A stretch of DNA of 62,044 nucleotides from Bradyrhizobium jicamae (GTDB lineage: Bacteria; Pseudomonadota; Alphaproteobacteria; Rhizobiales; Xanthobacteraceae), in contig NZ_JAFCKQ010000046.1 in assembly GCF_018130215.1 (NCBI RefSeq), positions 1 to 62,044 on the forward strand. Reading direction: 5' to 3'. The position numbers and the translations under genes are program-made. A model generated the notes under the pieces. It saw only the letters and a list, made by a program, of their open reading frames with translations, was not told the DNA's origin and searched no databases. Position 1 is the first letter of the stretch. The number at the start of each line of letters is the position of its first letter. Of this stretch, positions 8,062 to 15,294 are shown in pieces.

Positions 8062-8843
8062 GCGACTTCGCGCGGCAGCAGAGCGAATTCCAGCGCGGCA
8101 TCCTGGCCGGCGACGATGCGATCCTGGCCGAAATCCTCGACAGCCCCAGGGAGACGCGCGCGACCCTGTTCGGCGTGTATCGCCATGCCTACGGTTCGCG
8201 GCTGGTCGAGGCCATGCGCAACGATCACGAGCTGCTGCACCGCTATCTCGGCGACAACACGTTCGACGAGATGGGGCACGCCTATGTCAAGGCGCGGCCG
8301 TCGGAGCATCCCAACCTGCGCTGGTTCTCGCAGGGCTTGCCGGATTTCCTGCGGTCCAGCGAGCCCTACAGCAATCACCCCGTGCTGGCCGACCTCGCCG
8401 CGCTGGAGCAGGCGCTGAACGACGCCTTCGATGCGCCGGAAGGCGCGGTGCTGGCGCTGGAGGCGATGGCCGGCTTTGCCCCCGAACGATGGAACGGCCT
8501 CGTGTTCACGCCGCATCCGAGCGCGCGGCGGATCGAACTGTCGACCAACGCCGCCGCGATCTGGATGGCGCTGAAGGACGAGGAGACTCCGCCTGAGGCG
8601 GAAACGCTCACCGAGCCGTCCCGCCTGCTGATCTGGCGCCAGGACACCACGCCGATGTTCCGCGAGCTGCCGGTCGAGGAAGCCATGATGTGGGACGAGG
8701 CCGGCAACGGCATTCCGTTCGGCGTGCTCTGCGAGATGCTTGCGACCTATGACGATCCAGATGGCGCCGCGGCGCGCGGCGCGACCTATCTGCACGGCTG
8801 GATCATGGCAGGACTTCTGACGGCAGCGTCCGTCCACCCATAA
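8058..8843 (+). CDS. bufC: BufC, MNIO partner protein (DUF2063)
   Basis: The 261-residue protein has the DUF2063 N-terminal pattern (FARQQSEFQRGIL, then FGVYRHAYGSRLVEAM, then YVKARPSEHPNLRWFSQGLPDFL), with a variable C-terminal half. BufC-type proteins are thought to bind the precursor peptide and present it to the MNIO enzyme. The ATG overlaps the bufB stop (ATGA). No membrane segment or signal peptide is visible, in keeping with a cytoplasmic complex with BufB. Confidence 0.92.
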   Translation: MSDFARQQSEFQRGILAGDDAILAEILDSPRETRATLFGVYRHAYGSRLVEAMRNDHELLHRYLGDNTFDEMGHAYVKARPSEHPNLRWFSQGLPDFLRSSEPYSNHPVLADLAALEQALNDAFDAPEGAVLALEAMAGFAPERWNGLVFTPHPSARRIELSTNAAAIWMALKDEETPPEAETLTEPSRLLIWRQDTTPMFRELPVEEAMMWDEAGNGIPFGVLCEMLATYDDPDGAAARGATYLHGWIMAGLLTAASVHP

Positions 8844-8855
8844 GGGACCCGCGGC

Positions 8856-9605
8856 ATGGGCGCAGGTCACGACAGCCATTTCATCGCGCGCCTCGCCTGG
8901 GACGCGGTCGCGCGGCGGGTTGCGGCAGGCAGCCCGGCGATCCTGCCGATCGGCGCGGCGGCCAAGCAGCACGGCTTCCATCTCCCGCTCGACACCGATC
9001 GCCGGCAGGCCGAATGGTTCGCAGCTGAAATCGCCGAGCGCATCGATGCGCTGATCTGGCCGACCGTGACTTACGGATACTATCCCGCCTTCGTCGAATA
9101 TCCCGGCAGCACCAGCCTGTCGTCATCGACCTTCGAGGCTGTCATCCACGAGATCGCCAGCGGGATCCTCGATGCCGGCTGCACCACGCTGTTCGTGCTC
9201 AACACCGGCATCAGCACCGAAGCCCCGGTCGAACGGGCCCTGATCCGGCTGGATACATGGAAGGTCCACCATCTGCGCGCCTATGGCGGTCCGCGCTACA
9301 TCAGCGCCGCCGAGACGCTGAGCCGGCAGAGCCATGGCAGCCATGCCGACGAGCTGGAGACCTCGCTGATGCTGGCGATCGCCCCTGACATGGTCGACAT
9401 GGCGCGCGCCGAGGCCAGCCCCGCGATGGTGCGTGAGGTGCCCGGCCGCCTGACGCCGACGGACACGCGCTCGCCGAACTTCAGCCGCTCCGGCAGCTAT
9501 GGCGATCCGACGCTGGCGACTGCGGCCAAGGGCGAGGTGCTGCTGACGGCGCTGCTCGACGACCTGCACAAGCAGGCGGCCGCTGCCATGGACGCGTCGC
9601 GATGA
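8856..9605 (+). CDS. Creatininase-family protein with altered metal site
   Basis: The 249-residue protein shows the creatininase signature as GAAAKQHGFHLPLDTD near residues 33-48. In characterised members the motif begins E-Q-H-G, with that Glu and the His as metal ligands; here Lys37 replaces the Glu, while His39 and Asp48 remain. The usual NGHGGN loop is LNTGIST, lacking its His. The late HADELETSLML block is kept. The protein may therefore have lost hydrolase activity or bind metal differently. It starts 12 bases after bufC and overlaps the next gene by four bases, so it is part of the buf operon by position. Family membership is clear; function is unknown. Confidence 0.8.
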   Translation: MGAGHDSHFIARLAWDAVARRVAAGSPAILPIGAAAKQHGFHLPLDTDRRQAEWFAAEIAERIDALIWPTVTYGYYPAFVEYPGSTSLSSSTFEAVIHEIASGILDAGCTTLFVLNTGISTEAPVERALIRLDTWKVHHLRAYGGPRYISAAETLSRQSHGSHADELETSLMLAIAPDMVDMARAEASPAMVREVPGRLTPTDTRSPNFSRSGSYGDPTLATAAKGEVLLTALLDDLHKQAAAAMDASR

Positions 9606-10591
9606 GGGGCATCTCGACATATCGCCTGATCGCGGCGGCAATGCTGATCGCGGTCGTGCTGCTCGCCATCTCGTCCTGCCATGTCGTGGCACAGTCCGAG
9701 TTCATGCGCGCCGGCGGCATGCCCTACGACGCCTTCGACAAGCTGCCGAAGACTGATCTCGAGATCGGAGGCGCAACCATCCATGTCGGCTTCGCGCCCG
9801 GCGAGATGGCATTGCCGAAGGAGACGATTCTCGACTGGGTGAAGACTTCCGCGCGCGCCGTCTCGACCTATTACGGACATTTCCCGGTGCAGTCGCTGCG
9901 CCTGCTGCTGGTGCCGGTCGACGGCCCGCGGGTGCGCGGCGGCACCACCTGGGGCTATCGCGGCGCCGCGATCCGCGTGCTGATCGGTCGCTCGTCCAGC
10001 GACGACGATCTCAGGCGCGACTGGGTGATGGTGCACGAGATGGTGCACACCGCCCTGCCCGACCTCGACGACCGCTACGCCTGGCTCTCCGAGGGCCTCG
10101 CGGTCTATATCGAGCCGGTGGCTCGCGTGCAGGCCGGCGACCTCACCGCGCGCGAGATCTGGCAGGCGATGGTGCGCGACATGCCGAAGGGCCTGCCGCA
10201 GGCCGGCGACGAAGGGCTCGACAACACCGACACCTGGGGCCGCAAATATTGGGGCGGCGCGATGTTCTGCCTGCTGGCCGACATCGAGATCCGCAAGCGG
10301 ACCGGCAACAGGCTCGGGCTGCAGGATGCAATGCGCGGCGTGCTGGCCGCGGGCGGCAATCACGAGAAGGACTGGCCGATCGCGCGCGTGCTCTCGACCG
10401 CCGACAAGTCCGTCGGCGTCGACGTGCTGGAGCACCTGCACGACGAGATGGGGCCAAAGCCGGTGACGCCGGATCTCGCCGCGCTGTGGCGCGACCTCGG
10501 CGTGAGGATGCAGGGCGAGACGGTCGATTTTGACGACGGCGCGCCGCTGGCCGCGATCCGCAAGGCGATCACCGAACCGCGGTCGCGATAG
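9602..10591 (+). CDS. Exported gluzincin-like zinc metallopeptidase
   Basis: The 329-residue protein begins with a hydrophobic export segment (about 8-31); AISSC at 22-26 might be a lipobox. The zinc motif is HEMVH at 145-149, followed by WLSEG with Glu164, the arrangement of M1/M61-type gluzincins. The start overlaps the creatininase-like gene (ATGA), so it is translationally coupled to the end of the buf operon. A role in processing exported BufA peptides is conceivable but only inferred from location. Outside the active site it resembles no family that I can name. Confidence 0.75.
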   Translation: MRGISTYRLIAAAMLIAVVLLAISSCHVVAQSEFMRAGGMPYDAFDKLPKTDLEIGGATIHVGFAPGEMALPKETILDWVKTSARAVSTYYGHFPVQSLRLLLVPVDGPRVRGGTTWGYRGAAIRVLIGRSSSDDDLRRDWVMVHEMVHTALPDLDDRYAWLSEGLAVYIEPVARVQAGDLTAREIWQAMVRDMPKGLPQAGDEGLDNTDTWGRKYWGGAMFCLLADIEIRKRTGNRLGLQDAMRGVLAAGGNHEKDWPIARVLSTADKSVGVDVLEHLHDEMGPKPVTPDLAALWRDLGVRMQGETVDFDDGAPLAAIRKAITEPRSR

Positions 10592-10688
10592 AACTTCGCG
10601 GCGGCACGGGCGCAACTCTGCTGGCTTTTGTCCGCGCGATGGCGGACTATTTCCGCCCCCCGCAGGCACCAGGAGAGATTCGCAGGCG

Positions 10689-12377
10689 ATGGCCAATGAT
10701 CATGCACCGCACGCCGGCTGGCCGATCTTCCGCTCGCTCGCGAACTTTCAGCCGGGCAACCTGCCGGGCGACCTGATCGCAGGCCTCACGCTTGCCGCGA
10801 TCGCGATCCCCGAGCAGATGGCGACCGCGCGGCTCGGCGGCTTCTCGCCGCAGATCGGTTTTTTCGCCTTCATGGCGGGATCGCTCGGCTTTGCGATGTT
10901 CGGCGCCAACCGCTTCCTGTCCTGCGGCGCGGATTCCACGATCACGCCGATCTTCGCCGGCGGGCTGGCGCTGATGGCGACGGCAGGCACACCGGACTAT
11001 CAGTCGCTCGCGATGGCACTGGCGCTATTGGTCGGCGCGATCATGGTGGCCGGCAGCCTGTTCAAGCTCGGCTGGATCGCGAACCTGCTGTCGACGCCGG
11101 TAACCGTCGGCTTCCTTGCCGGCATCTCCGTGCACATCCTGGTCTCGCAGCTATCAGGCGTGCTCGGCCTCGCATCGCCGGACGGGCCGACGCTCTACAA
11201 GCTCGGCGTTCTCGCAAGCGAGTTCGACAAGGCCAACCCCTACACGCTGGTGATCGGTCTCGGCGTGCTGGCGCTGGTCGCCGGCTGCGAGAAGATCAGC
11301 GCGCGGATTCCGGGCGCGCTGATCGGCCTGGTCGCGGCCACCATCGCGGTCATCGCCGGCCATCTGGAAGCCAAGGGCGTCAAGGTGGTCGGCACGGTGC
11401 CGGGGACACTGCCGACGCCGTCGCTTCCCGACATCGCGCCGGAGCGATGGGTCAAGCTGTCGTCGCTGGCGATCCTGATCGCCGTCGTCGTGATGGTGCA
11501 GACTGCGGCGACGACGCGCTCGTTCCTGTCCGATCCCGACAAGCCCGCCGACGTCGACCGCGACTTCCTGGGCGCCGGCGCCGGCAGCCTCATCGCCGGC
11601 CTGTTCGGCGCATTCCCGGTCAATGCCTCGCCGCCGCGTACGGGCATCGTATCGGAGACCGGCGGCCGGACGCAGGTCGCGGGCCTGTTCGCTGCGGCGA
11701 TCGTGCTGGCGCTGCTCGCCTTCGGCGCCACGCTGTTGCAGCACGTGCCGGATGCCGCGCTCGGCGGCGTGCTGCTGTTCGTGGCACTGCGCATCATCCG
11801 CGCCAGGCAGATCGCGATGATCTTCCGCCAGTCATTCTACGAATTCCTGCTGGTGGTGGCGACAGCCGCCGCGATCATCGTGCTGCCGATCGAGCAAGGC
11901 GTCGCCGTCGGCATCGCGCTGTCGCTGCTGCACGGCATCTGGACCACGACGCGCGGCCGCCTGGTGCAATTCGTCCAGGTGCGCGGCACCACGATCTGGT
12001 GGCCGGCGGGCCGCAACGTTGCCGCCGAACCAAGACCGGACATCGCCGTGGTCGGCCTGCAGGCGCCGCTGTCCTTCCTCAACGCCGCGAGCTTCCACAG
12101 CGACGTGCTCAAGGTGGTATCGGCCTCGACGCCGAAGCCGAAACTGCTGGTGATCGAGGCCAGCGGCGTGGTCGAGATCGATTTCACCGCCGCGCAGGCC
12201 CTGCACGATCTGTTCCGCGAGTGCCGCGACAACGGCGTGACGGTGGCGATCGCGCGGCTGGAATCGACCCGCGCGCAGGACGCCTTCGAGCGCTTCGGGC
12301 TCTACGAGATTCTGCCAAGGGACCACGTCTTCCACAGCGTCTACGAAGCGGTGCACGCGCTGGGCGGGCAGGCATAG
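10689..12377 (+). CDS. SulP-family anion transporter with STAS domain
   Basis: The 562-residue protein has about 10-12 membrane helices beginning PGDLIAGLTLAAIAIPEQMATARLGG, the usual SulP entry motif, and a C-terminal STAS domain from about residue 450 (VVGLQAPLSFLNAASFHSD, then VIEASGVVEIDFTAAQAL). Such proteins move sulfate, bicarbonate or other anions across the inner membrane; the substrate cannot be told from sequence. I start at ATG 10689 with a CAGGAGAG ribosome site; the longer open frame upstream is Arg-rich and lacks a site. It is 97 bases beyond the peptidase gene and probably separate from the buf operon. Confidence 0.9.
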   Translation: MANDHAPHAGWPIFRSLANFQPGNLPGDLIAGLTLAAIAIPEQMATARLGGFSPQIGFFAFMAGSLGFAMFGANRFLSCGADSTITPIFAGGLALMATAGTPDYQSLAMALALLVGAIMVAGSLFKLGWIANLLSTPVTVGFLAGISVHILVSQLSGVLGLASPDGPTLYKLGVLASEFDKANPYTLVIGLGVLALVAGCEKISARIPGALIGLVAATIAVIAGHLEAKGVKVVGTVPGTLPTPSLPDIAPERWVKLSSLAILIAVVVMVQTAATTRSFLSDPDKPADVDRDFLGAGAGSLIAGLFGAFPVNASPPRTGIVSETGGRTQVAGLFAAAIVLALLAFGATLLQHVPDAALGGVLLFVALRIIRARQIAMIFRQSFYEFLLVVATAAAIIVLPIEQGVAVGIALSLLHGIWTTTRGRLVQFVQVRGTTIWWPAGRNVAAEPRPDIAVVGLQAPLSFLNAASFHSDVLKVVSASTPKPKLLVIEASGVVEIDFTAAQALHDLFRECRDNGVTVAIARLESTRAQDAFERFGLYEILPRDHVFHSVYEAVHALGGQA

Positions 12378-12422
12378 ACAGTGTGTTTCAGAAACAGAGC
12401 GGACGTGCCCCGCCCGCCTGAC

Positions 12423-12451
12423 TTGACGATTTAGTACGGTCGTACTAATCT
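12423..12451 (+). promoter_or_regulatory. Promoter of the tetR gene, probably leaderless
   Basis: TTGACG (12423-12428) and TAATCT (12446-12451) are separated by 17 bases. Transcription would start around 12457-12459, at or next to the ATG at 12458, and no ribosome-binding site precedes that ATG. Both elements are interleaved with the operators. Confidence 0.55.
12431..12448. promoter_or_regulatory. TetR operator 1
   Basis: A perfect inverted repeat TTAGTAC-N4-GTACTAA lies between the proposed -35 and -10 elements. It equals operator 2 in both arms and spacing, strong evidence for a shared dimeric repressor site. Confidence 0.8.
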
Positions 12452-12468
12452 TAGTACATGCGTACTAA
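12451..12468. promoter_or_regulatory. TetR operator 2, covering the start codon
   Basis: A second TTAGTAC-N4-GTACTAA palindrome starts 20 bases after the first, two helical turns, so both dimers would bind the same face. The ATG of the regulator gene lies in its centre and its right arm encodes residues 2-4. Confidence 0.8.
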
Positions 12469-13084
12469 GATCAAATCTGCTCCCGCAGAGAACCGGTCGT
12501 TGGCCGAGGCTGCTCGCCGCTCGCAGATCATCGATTGTGCGATCGACGCCATCGCCGAGATGGGGTTTGCCAAGGCCTCGGTTGATCAGATCGCCAGGCT
12601 GGCTGGCGTCAGCAAGGGCGTCATCACCTATCACTTCCCGAACAAGCAGGAGATTGTGGACGCAATCATCGAGAAGGTGATGGCCGCGGGCCGCGCCCAT
12701 ATGGAGCCGCGCATCATGGCCGAGACGTCGGCGGCCGGACGATTGCGCGCCTATATCGAATCCGATCTGGAATTCATCAACGCCCAACGCAAGCCACTGA
12801 TCGCCCTCGTCGAGATTGCGATGAGTGCGCGCCGTGCCGACGGTAGCCTGGTCATCGGTCCCGACTCGCTCGCCCAGCGCGCCGCGAACCTCGAAGAGCT
12901 GTTGCGCGCCGGTCAGCGGTCCGGTGAATTCCGCCGTTTCAACACGCGCGTGATGGCGCTGACAATCATCCGGGCCATCGACGGCGTACCGCCCTTGTTG
13001 GCGCGAGAACCCCACCTTGACGTCAAGCTGCACGCGAAGGAGTTGGCAACGATATTCGCCCTCGCCACCCGGAAGCAATCATGA
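12458..13084 (+). CDS. TetR/AcrR-family transcriptional regulator
   Basis: The 208-residue protein has an N-terminal helix-turn-helix: RSQIIDCAIDAIAEMGFAK, then ASVDQIARLAGVSKGVITYHF (about residues 20-65), and a variable ligand-binding C-terminal part. Two identical palindromes overlap its promoter and start, so it very likely represses its own transcription and that of the downstream acyltransferase, whose ATG overlaps its stop. The ligand is unknown. The ATG at 12458 is the only start consistent with the TetR N-terminus. Confidence 0.92.
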   Translation: MRTKIKSAPAENRSLAEAARRSQIIDCAIDAIAEMGFAKASVDQIARLAGVSKGVITYHFPNKQEIVDAIIEKVMAAGRAHMEPRIMAETSAAGRLRAYIESDLEFINAQRKPLIALVEIAMSARRADGSLVIGPDSLAQRAANLEELLRAGQRSGEFRRFNTRVMALTIIRAIDGVPPLLAREPHLDVKLHAKELATIFALATRKQS

Positions 13085-14691
13085 CGACCCCGTCCGCCGC
13101 GCTCCATGCCCAGCTTCGGCCCGTGATTCGCGCACAATGGATCAATCTCGGACTTTGCGTGGCGCTCCTTTCGGTGGCCTTCGCTTTACGGCATGGCATT
13201 TCGCCGGCGGTCTGGATCCGCTCGACAATTATCCTGGCTGTAAGCCTGTTCATGTTGTTGTGCGGCAATGAGATGCGCCGCGGCCGGCGTTGGGCCTATG
13301 TGCGCGCGAAGTGGATTGCGGCCCTTGGCAGCATCGGCTTTGTCGGCGTCGCGGTGCTGCCCGGCCCATTTCCCGCCTGGATGCGCATCGAACAGGGCGC
13401 CCAGGCACTGGTGTTCCTGGCGCTCACCTGGATGATGACGCGGCCCGCGCTTGCGTTGTTCTTTCCGCGCGTCAAAGCCCCGATCCATTCCGGCACGGTC
13501 AATCCTGTCGCCGACGCGAGCGCTCGCGATGCGAGCTTCGACTATCTGCGCGCCTTCATCGTCCTCCTCGTGCTGCTGCATCATTCGGTGCTGGCATATG
13601 CGGTGATGTGGCCGGCGCAACCGAGCACGTTCAACATCTTGCCTGCGCCGATCGTTGATTCCCAGCGCTGGGCCGGGTTTGACCTCCTCGCCGTCTTCAA
13701 CGACACGTTCTTCATGGCGCTGATGTTCCTGCTCTCAGGCCTTTTCGTTTGGCCAGGCCTCGCGCGCAAGGGAAGCGCGAGGTTCCTGCGCGATCGATTC
13801 TTGCGACTGGGCGTCCCCTTCGCAGTCGCCGCGGGAATCCTGATGCCGCTTGCTTACTATCCATCCTATGCGGTCACCGGCGCCGATCCAGGCCTCCTCG
13901 CCTATGCTCGCGCCTGGTCATCGCTCGGTTTTTGGCCGGGCGGGCCCACCTGGTTCATCGGGCTGCTGCTCGTCTTCGATGTGGTCGCAGCCGGAGCTTT
14001 CATGCTGTGGCATCGCTGGACGGCGAATACGAAGGCTGCGCTGCATGTCGGCCCATATGGCTCCCCGACTGCCTTCGTTGCCATACTCCTTGTCGTGTCA
14101 GCGCTGGTCTATGTCCCAATGGAATTGGTGTTCGGTGCGGACCGCTGGCTCGCACTCGGTCCCTTTTCGCTTCAAGCCAGCCGTCCGTTGCTCTATGCGA
14201 CCTATTTTCTGGTCGGGTTGGGGATCGGCGCCGCCGGCACAGAGGGCGGCTTTCTTGCGCGCAATGCCGGGTTGGCGCAGCGATGGCCGATCTGGGTTTC
14301 AGCCGGGCTTGCCGCCTATGCGTTACGGCTCGCCATCATCATTATGCTCGTCCTGCCGGCAGTTCGCGCTCATCAGCCCTTGCCTCTCACCGTGCGCCTT
14401 CTCAGTGACCTCACGGTGGTCCTGTGCTGCGGCACAATCAGCTTTGCCTTCATCGCGCTCTTCCGTCGGTTCGCCATCGCGCATCACCCGGTCTTCGACA
14501 GCCTCAGCGCCAGTTCCTACGGCATGTACCTCATTCACTACCCGGTCGTCGTCTGGCTTCAGTTCGCGCTGCTTGCGGTCGCGGCAGGTCCACTGGCCAA
14601 GGGCTGCCTGGTTTTTGTCGGCTCGGTCGGCCTGAGCTGGGGAATGGTTGTGGCGCTCCGCCGCATTCCGGTGATCGCGCGACTGCTCTGA
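13081..14691 (+). CDS. Acyltransferase 3 family membrane protein
   Basis: The 536-residue protein carries an acyltransferase-3 core from about residue 155: SFDYLRAFIVLLVLLHHSVLAY with the catalytic-type His, then FFMALMFLLSGLFVWP and RDRFLRLGVPF. Such enzymes move acyl groups onto sugars or other envelope molecules. About 150 additional N-terminal residues with four or so hydrophobic segments precede the core. It shares a four-base ATGA overlap with the TetR gene and should be under its control. The acceptor is unknown. Confidence 0.88.
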   Translation: MTTPSAALHAQLRPVIRAQWINLGLCVALLSVAFALRHGISPAVWIRSTIILAVSLFMLLCGNEMRRGRRWAYVRAKWIAALGSIGFVGVAVLPGPFPAWMRIEQGAQALVFLALTWMMTRPALALFFPRVKAPIHSGTVNPVADASARDASFDYLRAFIVLLVLLHHSVLAYAVMWPAQPSTFNILPAPIVDSQRWAGFDLLAVFNDTFFMALMFLLSGLFVWPGLARKGSARFLRDRFLRLGVPFAVAAGILMPLAYYPSYAVTGADPGLLAYARAWSSLGFWPGGPTWFIGLLLVFDVVAAGAFMLWHRWTANTKAALHVGPYGSPTAFVAILLVVSALVYVPMELVFGADRWLALGPFSLQASRPLLYATYFLVGLGIGAAGTEGGFLARNAGLAQRWPIWVSAGLAAYALRLAIIIMLVLPAVRAHQPLPLTVRLLSDLTVVLCCGTISFAFIALFRRFAIAHHPVFDSLSASSYGMYLIHYPVVVWLQFALLAVAAGPLAKGCLVFVGSVGLSWGMVVALRRIPVIARLL

Positions 14692-14741
14692 CCTATTCGA
14701 GGAGCTCGGCGTCATGCCTCGATGGGTGATCGCATCGGTTT

Positions 14742-14987
14742 TTGGAGTGTTGGCTTTGGCTGCGGTGGGGCATCTACTCGGCTTTGTCCACCGGGATCAC
14801 CCGGGGCGAGGTCTGGCAGTATGAGGCTGACCGCAACCCGGTTGGCTTCTTCATGGTTGTGCTCGGCAAATTCCTCGTCCTCTGCTTCTGTATTGCCATC
14901 GTCCTCCACGCGGCCGGCATTTTGGCCATGAACCCAGTTGCGGAAATCAAGCGGATGCTTCCATGGTTGCCGGACCGCCATTTCTAA
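14742..14987 (+). CDS. Small membrane protein, start uncertain
   Basis: An open frame of up to 81 residues from a TTG codon contains ALSTGITRGEVWQYEADR followed by a hydrophobic helix (GFFMVVLGKFLVLCFCIAIV). The soluble-then-helix arrangement looks like small conserved membrane proteins of rhizobia, but I do not recognise the family. An ATG at 14714 in another frame opens a peptide with its own hydrophobic stretch that stops at 14824, so the true gene could be longer and frameshifted. It lies 50 bases after the acyltransferase gene. Confidence 0.45.
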   Translation: MECWLWLRWGIYSALSTGITRGEVWQYEADRNPVGFFMVVLGKFLVLCFCIAIVLHAAGILAMNPVAEIKRMLPWLPDRHF

Positions 14988-15204
14988 ATCGATGCCGGCC
15001 ACAACGTTCGCTCTCGAAGGCAAAGCGAACGGCACCTTGATCGAGCCCGCGAGGTACAGCGCGCGCACCGTCTCGATGTTTTTCACCTTCATTACGACCT
15101 CAGGCGGAACATCTCTCCGCCGAGTGACGACGCAGTAACGCTTCGATTGAGGCGACGGCGTGGTACCCCCTTAAGCTGTGGCCGCGCCGGGCGCCAAACG
15201 GCCA

Positions 15205-15255
15205 CCATCACATAACCGTCACATCACTGACATGTACCCGTAGTCCAAATGTCAC
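15205..15255 (+). promoter_or_regulatory. Tandem Pho-box-like array before the PiT gene
   Basis: Seven-base units recur every 11 bases: CCATCAC (15205), CCGTCAC (15216), CTGACAT (15227), CCGTAGT (15238) and ATGTCAC (15249). The PhoB box is built from CTGTCAT-like heptamers with four-base spacers. The array ends 39 bases before a phosphate transporter start, as expected for PhoB control. The fourth unit is poor. The stretch 14988-15204 upstream holds nothing else I can support. Confidence 0.7.
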
Positions 15256-15294
15256 GTCCCATAGGCCGCGAATTGCATTTCAAAGAGAAAATTT

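Noticed and set aside
7159..8843. BufB/BufC as a toxin or methanobactin-type system
   Set aside because: The adjacent Cys-rich CKG peptides with signal sequences fit bufferins; no methanobactin precursor, transporter or aminotransferase lies nearby.
10530..10688. N-terminal extension of the SulP transporter
   Set aside because: Overlaps the peptidase gene end, is Arg-rich and lies before the ribosome site and natural ATG at 10689.
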